The position numbers and the translations under genes are program-made. From Sphaerosporella brunnea (Eukaryota > Ascomycota > Pezizomycetes > Pezizales > Pyronemataceae): a stretch of DNA of 47,474 nt. Location: positions 1-47,474 of the forward strand of contig VXIS01000351.1 in assembly GCA_008704415.1 (NCBI GenBank). Reading direction: 5' to 3'. Positions 39,184-47,474 of this stretch are shown here, in pieces (position 1 is the first letter of the stretch; every line of letters begins with the position of its first letter). Under the pieces are notes generated by a model that saw nothing but the letters and a program-made list of their open reading frames with translations, did not search any database and was not told where the DNA came from.

Positions 39184-39779
39184 GCAAGTACAACTCAAAA
39201 CCCCTCCAAATGCACCTTACGGCAGCAAAGAGGCCACTCCGATATCTAAAACATACGTGGAATCACGGTCTCTTCTTCTCCTGCAACGGCAATCACGATC
39301 TGACGGGATATGCCGACTCCAATTGGGCTGTAAACTTGAAAACGAGAAAATCTGTCGGAGGCTTCGTTTTCATGACAGGTAATGCCTCTATCAGTTCGCA
39401 AGCAAAAAGTCAGACCGTAGTAGCCCTATCGGCACCAGAGGCTGAATACATCGCCTGCTCGAATGCAACCAGAGAAGCACTATGGTTAGGTTGACTACTC
39501 AAGGAGGTTCAAGAAGGTCGTGGAATGGTCCCGATCCTCTGCAACAATCAGGGAACACCCAAACTCATGAACTCCGTCATCGTCAAGGGAAAGACCAAGC
39601 ATATCGCCGTAAAATTCCATCATTCACACGATGAGCAGGAGAAAGGAAACGTGAAATTGAACTACATCGAATCGGATAAGAATATCGTAGATCTGATGAC
39701 AAACGCATTCCCTTCCGCCAGGCATCAAGATTTGTTCAAGATGTGTAGACTTCGGAAGATCAATCAAGTGGAGGAATAG
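39177..39779 (+). pseudogene. pol: copia2 RNase H
   Basis: The frame 39177-39494 has MLSKYNSKPLQMHLTAAKRP, LTGYADSNWAVNLKTRKSVG and VVALSAPEAEYIACSNATRE, and ends at a TGA after LWLG. The same frame resumes after it (39525-39779): VPILCNNQGTPKLMNSVIVK, HSHDEQEKGNVKLNYIESDK and NIVDLMTNAFPSARHQ. Catalytic Asp (GYADSNW) and Glu (PEAEY) positions are kept, and a single nonsense codon is the main damage. Confidence 0.87.
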
Positions 39780-39959
39780 GCCGACGCAGTGTAATCCGGC
39801 AGCACTCCTCCTCCTGGGTCCGTGGTTTTTCCCACAAGGTTTTTCTACAGTTACGAGGTTTAAGAAGACTGCAGGGGAATCGGGCCCTACTTGAGAAGAG
39901 AGGGTATGTTCGTTCGTTTCTTTGTTTTTCCGTCGGACCCTACTCGCAAAGAGGGGGTG

Positions 39960-40184
39960 TGTTGCAAATCGTGTTTTTCTTGTTTGCTTTGCTCGTTGAG
40001 GCTCGGTCAAAGTGGCGGTGAAAGCCTACTGCCGGTAAAAACCGAGTGATAGCCAGTGAAGCTGGTATGAGCAAGCATGCGGCTCTACTAGCAAGTTTAG
40101 TTCTTCAATCAATCAATCCGCATTTCCCTACATCGACCATCTTTCTCCCTTTCTCAAGCTACCCTCAAACAGACAATTTCCACA
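39960..40184 (+). repeat. copia2 3' LTR
   Basis: This 225-bp LTR (TGTTGCAAATC...AATTTCCACA) is preceded by the purine tract AAAGAGGGGGTG. It pairs with 34877-35101. Confidence 0.9.
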
Positions 40185-41945
40185 GTTCTGCAACAATATC
40201 ACCAGTTCTTGCCCCCTATTTGTGGAAGCCGTAGCCAATCTCCTGTCTTCCGAGCAACTCTACAACCACAACATACAGTTTAAAGAGTGATTCGACCACC
40301 TCTTTGGCGCCTTATATTCGTTCTTCCGCCTGTGTCTCATAAGGTATGATTGGAGGAAAACCTATCGATGGGTTTCATTAGAGCATCTTCTTCACCTGGC
40401 AGCACTGCAATCCTCTTCGCCGAGAAGGGCGATGGATTCTTTACCCCTCGTTGTCTACTATCGTGAGAGCAATCAAGAATATGTATCCACTCCCGTTGGT
40501 ACGAGAGACACTGATAAGGCTTGCCAAGACCCGTTGGTTTGAGAAGTTGCACGATCCAGCCGCTGACAATCTAATCCGGATGGCAGAGAGGAAGGAGTAT
40601 AAAACGGCCTTCAGGACTCAATTCAGACTGTTTCAATTACTGGTATGTTATTCAGATTCGCCAATGCTGGTGCCGCTTCCAACGGTTTATCGATGACACC
40701 CTCTCACCACTTTCAGACTGGTTTGTCTTTGCCTACTTAGACAACAGCTGGATCTACTCGGATACACTGAAAGAGCACCAGGACCACATGCAACAGGTCT
40801 GCCGTTAGCTTGCCGAGGTTGTGCTGCACCAGAAAGAAGAGAAATGTGAAATTTATCAATACGCAGTAACATATCTTGGATTTATCATCGGTATCAATGG
40901 AATTCAACTGGATCCGGCGAAAGTGGAAGCAGTTGGAGCGTAGCCTACCGCGAAAACCATAGTACGTTAGGACCTCCCTTGGATTTGCCAACTTCTCACT
41001 CCGATACATACATTCCTACACGCAGGTGGTGCGGCCACTAACCCGTCTCATACAAAAAGACTTACCCTTCAAATGGACCAAGACCGTATAGGAAGCTTTT
41101 GATAACGTCAATGCAAGCTTCACCACCGCACTAGTTCTCTGGCATTTCGACCATGACCGTGATGTTATTGTAGAGAGAGATATCTTCCACTATGTCTCCG
41201 CCGGCGTATTATGACAATATGACAACTTTGGCATTCTGCACCCGGTTGCATACGTTTCTAAAAGCATACCCTTACAAAATGCAGCTCAGAGATTCTGGAT
41301 AAGGAATTGATGGCGATTGTTCTTGCTTTACCAGTTTGATCAGATCCCTGCGGCCCTCAACAACGTTTATGTCCGCAAAACCTTGAGCAGCGCGATGACG
41401 TTGTTGCGAAGCCATTCGCATATCCGTACAGAACTCCTACGGGTACAGATGAGGTATCAAGGTAATGCCGACGAGCTTCACATACCAGGTCCTGAAAATC
41501 GGATTGGGGACAAGGTCTCGCTTGACGGCTTGAATTGGACGACTCAGCGTCTGGCCAGTAAACTAGACAATAAGCATCATAGGCCGTTCAAAGTTACTAA
41601 AAAGGTCTAGACATACGCCTACCGACTTTGGCTCCATGAAGACATGTATGTCCACCCGGTCTTCCATGTCTCCCTGCTAGAACTAGCACCCAATGACTCT
41701 TATCCAGGAAGAAGACAGGACCACCGCCTCCGGTGGTGATTGAGGGCGTGCAAGAGTGGTTTGTTGTTTAGATACTGCATTTCCGACTCCACGGACAGTA
41801 TCGTAATCTGCGGTATTTGGTCAAGTGGACCGGCTGGAATCAGGGAAAGTGGGAACCAGCTGAGCTTGTCAATTGTCTAGAAGCGATCAATTGCTTCCAC
41901 AATACCTATCCTGACAAGTCGAGCTCTCTACGAGAAGTTGAATGA
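40185..41945 (+). pseudogene. pol: gypsy3 pol remnants: RT, RNase H start, GPY/F, chromodomain
   Basis: The frame resumes after copia2 (SATISPVLAPYL), then RT pieces: IKNMYPLPLVRETLIRLAKT, LIRMAERKEYKTAFRTQFRL (40451-40696), AYLDNSWIYSDTLKEHQDHM (YLDN instead of YLDD), and YLGFIIGINGIQLDPAKVEA. RNase H is cut after [11 protein letters not shown] (about 41310). Sequence then jumps to the integrase tail: KVSLDGLNWTTQRLASKLDN and KHHRPFKVTKKV (GPY/F region). The chromodomain (about 41750-41935) has NLRYLVKWTGWNQGKWEPAE. The integrase core is deleted, and stops are frequent. Confidence 0.82.
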
Positions 41946-41979
41946 GCTTGGCCGGAGCTCAGCCGTAGGAATGGAATCC

Positions 41980-42304
41980 TGTCACGGCTCAAGGTTGGAT
42001 TTGGATGTTGCACCTCTGCCGACGCTATATTGGGCTACCAAGTGGCACAAAGCACGACAGTCAGGTAGACTATATACAGGGGTTTTCGCTTCCACTTTGT
42101 CGCTTGTTTCCCTTTCCTCTTCACTGAACCTTGGTATGTCAATAGGATCACCTTGGTTGCGATCTGAATGCTGGACCTCGTGCTTCGCACCTTTTGCCCA
42201 GCTCCGGATGCTGTCTTAACCTCTGGTGCCTGAATCCGTCCATTGAACCTCTGCCCGCAACTACCTTGGGCCCCTTCAGTCTGTTCTTGACTCTATCGGT
42301 TATA
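41980..42304 (+). repeat. gypsy3 3' LTR (family LTR3)
   Basis: This 325-bp LTR starts TGTCACGGCTCAAGGTTGGA and ends GGTTATA (decayed GTTACA). It has CTTTGTCGCTTGTTTCCCTT and CCTCTTCACTGAACCTTGGT like the solo LTR at 28037. The palindrome pair is decayed (CAAGTGG, CAGGTAG). Its start is close to LTR1, so the two families are related. Confidence 0.82.
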
Positions 42305-42645
42305 ACGACAAGCCGAAGGGGATTACTCGTATGCTGATTGAACAGCGTAAGAAAGAGAACCTCTGTCTCCACTGTAGTCAATCCGGAAACAGATGGTGCA
42401 GCTGTATAGCTGATAAGGTCATGACCTCATCTCATAAGCTGGCTGTGCAGTAGCATCGAATTTCTGACTTTGCCATCGAGGCCGAGGAGGCCAACAGTTT
42501 GGGCGCCAACAAACGGCTGAAAATCAGTGCCAGAAACATCATGGACAGTCTCTGCGACCACAAAGCCCGCCCCGCAATCTACTCGTCTTGGCTGCCGCCT
42601 CGTCCCATCACCCTGCTGGAGATTGATTCCAAGAAGGAAGATTAG
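42305..42645 (+). pseudogene. Gypsy gag-pol fragment, unattached
   Basis: KPKGITRMLIEQRKKENLCL and HCSQSGNRWCSC form a decayed Gag knuckle (CX2C kept, His lost). After an in-frame stop come DFAIEAEEANSLGANKRLKI and LPPRPITLLEIDSKKED, resembling the Gag-protease joint of gypsy elements. It abuts the gypsy3 3' LTR with no visible duplication. Confidence 0.6.
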
Positions 42646-43045
42646 TAGGATATCTTGAGTAAGTTCCCACCACCTTATTCATGGTGAGCTATGGCAAGGG
42701 AGGGGCCTTTGCTGTTGACAAAGGACTAGTCAGAGTGTTGATTAAGTTCACAACTAGGGGTGCCACCCTCTTTGCGTCATGTGGAGCGGGTGCGTCAGTA
42801 GTGGAGACTTTCTGCATCGTTTGGGATCTGAGAAATCCAGAGCTTGATGCAATAAGCATTCTAAAGCTGACAAAACACTAGATAGGATTTGTGGTACGGG
42901 GTTATGGAATATGGTTTGCTTTGTGTGTCTGAAAACATTTGTTTCGTTTTGGGTTTCTCGAAGAACACGATTGGATTTTCTTTGTCTGTCTGAATGGACT
43001 GCCACAAATACCCGGCGGTTTCAACTACGCTAAAGTATATATATA
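42646..43045. other. No recognisable gene
   Basis: Only short closed frames on both strands. A (TA)n run at about 43036-43047 borders the MITE and probably served as its target. Confidence 0.5.
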
Positions 43046-43047
43046 TA

Positions 43048-43306
43048 CTGTATTGACTCGGATATAAGATACACTTCCGTTTTGGGGCTAGCGCCATTTC
43101 AAAGGCAGTACTAACCATTTGAGAACTAGCTCAATATCCAATTGGGGGACGTGCCAATGCGTACTAACCATCTTGGAGCTAGCCCGATATACAATTGGTG
43201 GACAGCGGAACATGCCAAGGGGTGCTAGTGAATTTATGGCGTAGCGCGCCTTGAAAATGGCACTAGTACTAAAACGGAAGTGTATCTTATATCCGAGTCA
43301 ATACTG
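43048..43306. mobile_element. 259-bp MITE at a TA site, related to the pogo element
   Basis: TA (43046-43047 and 43307-43308) flanks the element. The left end CTGTATTGACTCGGATATAA and the complement of the right end CAGTATTGACTCGGATATAA match with two differences, and the inverted repeats extend about 36 bp to CTTCCGTTTT. Inside are two direct copies (about 43 bp) starting GTACTAACCAT. The terminal repeat shares CTCG, ATATAAGATACACTTC, TTTTGG and TAGCGC in order with the pogo element at 25262. It has no coding capacity. Confidence 0.9.
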
Positions 43307-43689
43307 TAGTGTGAAGCCTTTACGACAATGCAACTGCTATGGCTTCTACTAAGCCACTGATCCCACTACCGCCAGTGTAACCATTTCAGGCATTCCTGTT
43401 CACTTCTGCAACGTTCCCCATCCCAACTAACCACAACCAGCATGGTTGATGGCTTCCAGCCCTCATCAATCCTCCCCACCAAATCTGCTAACAATATTGA
43501 ACGCAGTATCCTCTCTTCGCACCTGATGTCTCTCTTCGCGCCTGATGTCACCGACGATGTCGCCGACGATGTCTACTCTCCAGAAAATATCCGGGTCCCC
43601 TGAAAATTTTCTACCTACCACGCAACGCGATTGCCTTACTCCCTCCCCCTTCAGCTTCATTGTCACTACCTGTCAAAATGTCTGGCGTT

Positions 43690-44109
43690 TTACTCGGTTA
43701 TTTTTTTACTCCGCCCTTCCAGATTCGTCGCTACCGTCATTTCTTGCCCCCTGACTTCCTGTAACGCAAACCAGTATTCCGGCCCCTCCAGGAGTCCAAA
43801 CATGGCAGACACCGGCTTCTCTACCTCCTGTTCCTGGGATGAAACTTTCACTACCTCTGGCTTTTCTACCTCCAACTCCTGGGCCGCCGCTGTCACTATC
43901 TCTGGCTTTGCTACGTTCTTCTTCTTTTGAGTTCTTGATATCAATACTTCCGGCTGGTCTACTTCCTTCTCCTGGGCTGCCGCTGTCACTACCTCCGCGT
44001 CCGGCTTCGGGGCTGCCACTGTCACTACCTCCGCTTCTGGCTCCTGGGCTGCCGCTGTCACTAGCTTCTCTACCTCCTTCTCCTTCTGTTCCATGCTCTC
44101 CCTCTCCAT
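43690..44109 (-). CDS. Hypothetical Ala/Glu/Val repeat protein
   Basis: A 139-codon frame with ATG at 44109 reads MERESMEQKEKEVEKLVTAA, then about six degenerate copies of a 15-17 residue unit of the type VTAAAQEPEVEKPEVV, and ends KKITE. The unit is repeated at DNA level, so the reverse strand also looks open (Ser/Thr/Phe-rich). Composition suggests an extended or coiled acidic protein. No family is recognised. Divergent to the ORF at 44148, with 38 bp between the starts. It may be a simple-repeat artefact. Confidence 0.3.
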   Translation of the reverse strand: MERESMEQKEKEVEKLVTAAAQEPEAEVVTVAAPKPDAEVVTAAAQEKEVDQPEVLISRTQKKKNVAKPEIVTAAAQELEVEKPEVVKVSSQEQEVEKPVSAMFGLLEGPEYWFALQEVRGQEMTVATNLEGRSKKITE

Positions 44110-44147
44110 GTCCTCGCAAATGTTCTGTCTCTAACTGTCAGTATTGA

Positions 44148-44636
44148 GTGAAACTGAATTCACAGTCGGTGAAAGAGAACATGATCAGGCACATTCGGAA
44201 AAAACGTGAAAACGAAATGCGCACTCCTCATGCTCCACAACCACACCTAAACTTAAATGATGAGAGCATTGGATATAAACTACGCATATCGCAACGAGAG
44301 CTTAAGCGTTTGTCCATTGAGGAGCGTAACAAGCGAAGGAAAGACGTCCGGAACCAACATCAGCGTCACCGCAGGGAACTGTCCAAAGAGAAAGCAAAGG
44401 AGAACGCTGCTGCCTACGGTGATGTTACCGACTGGTGGCGATTTGACAAAACAGTTAAATACTCACATATGGCCTCCACAAAACGTCGATTAGAGGAGAA
44501 CTACAAATTCTTGCCCACGGATCCGTTACTCGCAAGCAACAAAATGGAGGGGTGCTTTTGCTTCAATCTGCATTTCTCCCTCCCTGGCTCAGTTCCTGAG
44601 GACCTTGACAAGAAGGTAACAGGGTCGCTGCTTTGA
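44148..44636 (+). CDS. Hypothetical basic protein, 162 aa
   Basis: ATG at 44148 opens a 162-codon frame. Residues 1-90 are basic and helical (SVKENMIRHIRKKRENEMRT, LRISQRELKRLSIEERNKRR, HQRHRRELSKEKAKENAAAY), which suggests a nucleic-acid-binding or coiled region; the remainder (GDVTDWWRFDKTVKYSHMAS onwards) is neutral. I do not recognise it. It could be the N-terminus of a degraded transposon protein. No TATA box or intron is evident. Its length makes it more likely than most small frames here to have been real. Confidence 0.35.
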   Translation: MKLNSQSVKENMIRHIRKKRENEMRTPHAPQPHLNLNDESIGYKLRISQRELKRLSIEERNKRRKDVRNQHQRHRRELSKEKAKENAAAYGDVTDWWRFDKTVKYSHMASTKRRLEENYKFLPTDPLLASNKMEGCFCFNLHFSLPGSVPEDLDKKVTGSLL

Positions 44637-44639
44637 TTG

Positions 44640-45928
44640 GACATCTACGAGCTGCATATCCCGGAGTGCATGGCAAAACGTTTCGCAGTGTAGGTTCTAT
44701 TTATTTTGTATGTCACTACCAGTTCGCTGATATTCGGCTTGGGTCTACTGAAAGGTTCTCGAGTCTGCAGAGCATTTTCCCAGCGTAGAGTTGACTCCCA
44801 ACCATGACTAGCGCCGCAACAAAAATTAACAATCACGTCGATTGTGAATGGAGATTGCTCGCTGAAGATCGAAATCATGAACAAACCTATGATTTTACCA
44901 CAAACGGCCAACAAAGATTTGCTAATCACTGCATCAGATTCACAGCATCACTCACTCTGGCCCCACTACACATATAAAGCAAGGTGAGCGGTCGCAGTGG
45001 CGCAACACGGTGTCTCAACTCGGAAGATTTACCCTAGCAGACGCTGAGTGATTTGCTGTGATTGCGAGGCGCATCAGGGAGCGCAGCCGTAGCGGAGCGC
45101 CTTGGCAGCTTCAGGATCTACTGGGAAGCGGTGCAGGATTGTAGTGGAAGGTAATAGGATGGTACGGGTGGACATTCGTGTGGTGACCGCACGGTGTGTA
45201 GTCACTACTACAGCGCGACTTGATGTAAAGTCATACGTACGTTGCAGTCAAGAAGTATGTGTGAAACATGGCGCAGTTGATTTCATTTAGTGTCGTCGCT
45301 ATAACTCCTCCACGGCTCCGCTTCAGAATGATAGAGATGTGGAGTCGCTTCACTCCAAAATCCCACAATCGGAAATTTATGCTTGTGCGTGCGGAAAAGT
45401 CACCGTCACACGCCATCCAAAAATGCAACACCAACTCCATTATATAGTGAATGGCTCCGCTTTCAGCTGCTGGAGCTGCGTAGTCGCTCCGCAGTGTCGT
45501 TACTAAAGCTGCTCCACGGCTCCGCTCCGGAGTGTGCGCGGCATCACAGAGGATCACTCACTATTTTTCCGCGTTGCGCCGCGGTGAAAGGCACCGCGAA
45601 AGCCACCGCGGAACTACTGCGTTTGAGACTCCGTTTGCTCTCTACAGTTATAGATAGAATTGTACTCCGCGCGCGTTGAATCAAAAAGAGTGTAGCTGTC
45701 AATCAACAGTTGACTTCATCCTTAAAAATCCACTCATCCTCTAAAGTCGCTGACCATATGATAGTGGATACCGGCAGATAGTGGATGATGCAATAAGATA
45801 AGGGATATACCTAATCTGGCTAGCTTGCATCACTTGAGTGATTGTCGGTGAACATCTTCGCGGTGGCGTTTTGCTACAAAATGGCGGTAATCTCGATCTC
45901 CGCGACTCCCTATTAAATCACCACACTA
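44640..45928. other. Gene-less stretch with GGAGCG / CGCTCC motif cluster
   Basis: No frame encodes a recognisable protein. From about 45050 to 45560 many direct and inverted copies of GCGGAGC, GGAGCG, GGCTCCGC and CGCTCC occur, and at 45565-45620 CACCGCG is repeated three times. Such clusters are typical of subterminal transposase-binding regions of DNA transposons, so an element end or a non-autonomous element may lie here. I could not find its terminal repeats. Confidence 0.4.
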
Positions 45929-47354
45929 TTGACCGTGCTAATGCGGATAATTGAGCAATCAATCTGGATTTTTTCGAAAAGCTACGCAAAATTCTACAAA
46001 AATCTAAGATTGAACCGGACTGTACCTAGAATTTGGACGAAAAGGGCTTTATTTTGTGATGGGGAAAGGCACGCAAACGTTTATGCCGACAAGGCCATCG
46101 AGATCCCGAGTTCAAGGAAAAACGGAACTGAGAATCATGCACAGCCATCTATGCAGTCTCAGCCACAGGAAAATTTATCACGCCTCTTTTTACCTGCAAA
46201 GTAAAAAGTCACTGAGCAGGATGACAACGTACATTGAAATTCAAAGACTACTTGTATGTGGTCCAGGAAAATGACTACACCAACTCTCATATCACCATGA
46301 AACACCTGACATTAGTTTTTATCCCCAAGACGTAGGTTACGGCCAATGGACGATGGAGACTTCTAATTTTTGACGGATTCAATAGCCATTTGGACTATGA
46401 GCTTATTGATTATTGCAGGGGTAATAAAATCCTCCCGTTTTGTCTTCCAATAAACACAAGCCATGTACTGCTTCTTTTGGACGTTGAGGTATTTTCCTTT
46501 TTGCAGATTGCATATGGAAATCTTGTCAATGGAGTAACAGCAGGTGTTGACAAGGATATGTTTCCAAATTCATTTGCAAAGGCTTGGCAGACAGCATTTA
46601 CAAAGGATAATATTTTGGCTGGCTTTTGTCAGACCAGAATTTATCCATTTAATCCGCATCAACGCTGACGTGCAGTTAGAAATCCATTCAAGTCGATAGA
46701 GGACCCTTTGGACTCAAAAACTAAAGTTAAGCACTCAATACCCCGCCTTATTCTCCAGGCCTTCATTCAGCAACCCCTAATTTCTACTACAACAGGCCGG
46801 ACGAAATCCTCTCAGATACCTAAGTTCCCACCAACCCTGAAGAGCCCGAAAAGCTATTGAATGTGGTTATTGTCAACCTTGATGGGAGAAAGTCCCCTAA
46901 AAGCCAAAGGACAGCGTCTTATTTAAGGAGGCTTCGAAATTTTGGAACCAAATCCTATGGGGATGCCATTATGGCTCAAGCAGGCGAACGGCATCTTGTT
47001 GAGCAGCTTTCCCTGAAGGAGAAGAAAAGAGTGGACAAGCTTCAGCTCAAAAATAACAAAACAGAGCGTGCATTCTTGGTGGAGTGAGGATCAACATTTC
47101 ACACAGCGGTTAAAGACCGGGACCGGGAAGAAGCAGACAAACAAGAAATAAAGGCCAAAAAAGAAAAGCTAAGGAAGCTGGCTATAGAAGAGGAAGAAGA
47201 AGAGCAAGCAGAAGCGGCAGCAAAGACAGCAGAAGCAGCGGCAAAGAGAGCAGGAGCGGCGGCAAAGAAAGCAGATGGCAAATTCAAGAAGCATCAACAA
47301 GGGGCGACTGCTTCAGGCCAAAGCAAAAAGAAACAAAAATTATCGGAATCCTAG
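45929..47354 (+). pseudogene. Second pogo/Fot1-like transposase relic
   Basis: Early sequence is broken, but 46390-46668 preserves LDYELIDYCRGNKILPFCLP and NTSHVLLLLDVEVFSFLQIA, the DDE_1 block before and at the third catalytic residue, then GFCQTRIYPFNPHQR. The frame 46857-47087 (SYLRRLRNFGTKSYGDAIMA) is followed in the same frame, after one TGA at 47085, by a Lys/Glu/Ala-rich tail to 47354 (KAKKEKLRKLAIEEEEEEQA). The tail is typical of fungal Fot1/pogo transposases. It is a different lineage from the element at 25262. The N-terminal DNA-binding domain and most of the core are beyond repair. Confidence 0.75.
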
Positions 47355-47474
47355 AGTTCAAAGGTGGATTTACCGGCGTCATAGTTGTTTTCTGTTTTGC
47401 TTTTTTTTCTGATTTTTTTCTAATTTTTCAAATGATAATTGAGTGGGAATTCAGCTTTTTCGCCGGCCACGCAA

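Larger units (their letters stand above)
34877..40184 (+). mobile_element. copia2: two-LTR Ty1/copia element, interrupted by a solo LTR
   Basis: LTRs 34877-35101 and 39960-40184 (225 bp each), half-tRNA PBS at 35102, degraded gag, protease, integrase, RT and RNase H, and purine tract AAAGAGGGGG before the 3' LTR. GTTTC (34872-34876) and GTTCT (40185-40189) flank it, explained by a 5-bp duplication with one T lost. It is a different subfamily from copia1/3/4 (LTR sequence is unrelated beyond the ends). Many stops show it is old. The LTR1 solo LTR sits in its protease. Confidence 0.9.
33341..42304 (+). mobile_element. gypsy3: decayed chromovirus interrupted by copia2
   Basis: Plus-strand parts are gag (33341-34171), protease (about 34400-34876), copia2, connector and RT (40185-41330), GPY/F and chromodomain (41330-41945), and a 3' LTR of family LTR3 (41980-42304). 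Most of RNase H and the integrase core are deleted. The 5' LTR may be the fragment at 24316-24462, which would make copia3 an insertion into gypsy3. The left boundary is set only by where copia3 homology ends. Confidence 0.8.

Noticed and set aside
45102..45679. ORFs at 45102-45290 and 45383-45679
   Set aside because: They run through the GGAGCG/CGCTCC motif field, lack domains, and are open on both strands.
1..47474. CRISPR array, bacterial operon or phage
   Set aside because: No equal-length spaced repeats with unique spacers; tandem repeats have no spacers, and all recognised genes are eukaryotic transposon genes.

Overview
The window is eukaryotic and almost certainly fungal. It holds chromodomain Ty3/gypsy elements, Ty1/copia elements primed from the anticodon region of initiator tRNA-Met, pogo/Fot1-type and hAT transposons, a 64-nt GT-AG intron, TATA plus CT-rich promoters, and CpG-to-TpG/CpA decay of older copies. 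No host housekeeping gene, tRNA, rRNA or CRISPR array was recognised. The phylum is not settled: the decay pattern and element mix fit a transposon-rich filamentous fungus, but this is an inference. Essentially the whole 47 kb is a nested graveyard of mobile elements, with one young, apparently intact hAT element.

Layout. 1-165: degenerate 9-bp satellite. About 1100-2030: hAT transposase relic. 2031-7562: complete two-LTR gypsy chromovirus (called gypsy1), with frameshifts in gag and early pol but a 953-codon RT-RNase H-integrase-chromodomain frame. 7563-9070: long (about 1.5 kb) solo LTR on the minus strand. 9679-11878: internally deleted copia (copia4) with both LTRs. 12394-12946 and 23970-24315: two halves of one satellite array split by a chain of insertions: solo LTR (family LTR3), then copia1 (minus, 12982-23676), then gypsy2 (13615 to about 19762). 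From 24316: another LTR3 copy, cut by copia3 (minus, 24463 to about 33340), which is cut by a pogo-like element (25262-31045), which is cut by an LTR3 solo LTR (28037-28412) and by an intact hAT element (28494-31023). About 33341-42304: gypsy3 (plus), cut by copia2 (34877-40184), itself cut by a gypsy1-family solo LTR (36623-36911). 42305-43045: gypsy gag debris and nothing clear. 43048-43306: MITE sharing its ends with the pogo element. 43690-44636: two divergent hypothetical ORFs. 44640-45900: GC-rich repeats, no gene. 45929-47354: second pogo/Fot1-like relic.

Several joints can be read to the base: target-site duplications TCGCT, ATCTG, GCAGC, GTAAT/GCAAT, CCTTATAT and TA fit their elements, and removing an element plus one duplication rejoins the interrupted frame. 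This gives a relative insertion order. The most notable inferred mechanisms are a Tf1-like self-priming site in gypsy1, half-tRNA-iMet priming in the copia families, paired CACGTG palindromes upstream of TATA boxes in two LTR families, and a satellite that has received at least two, probably three, LTR elements.
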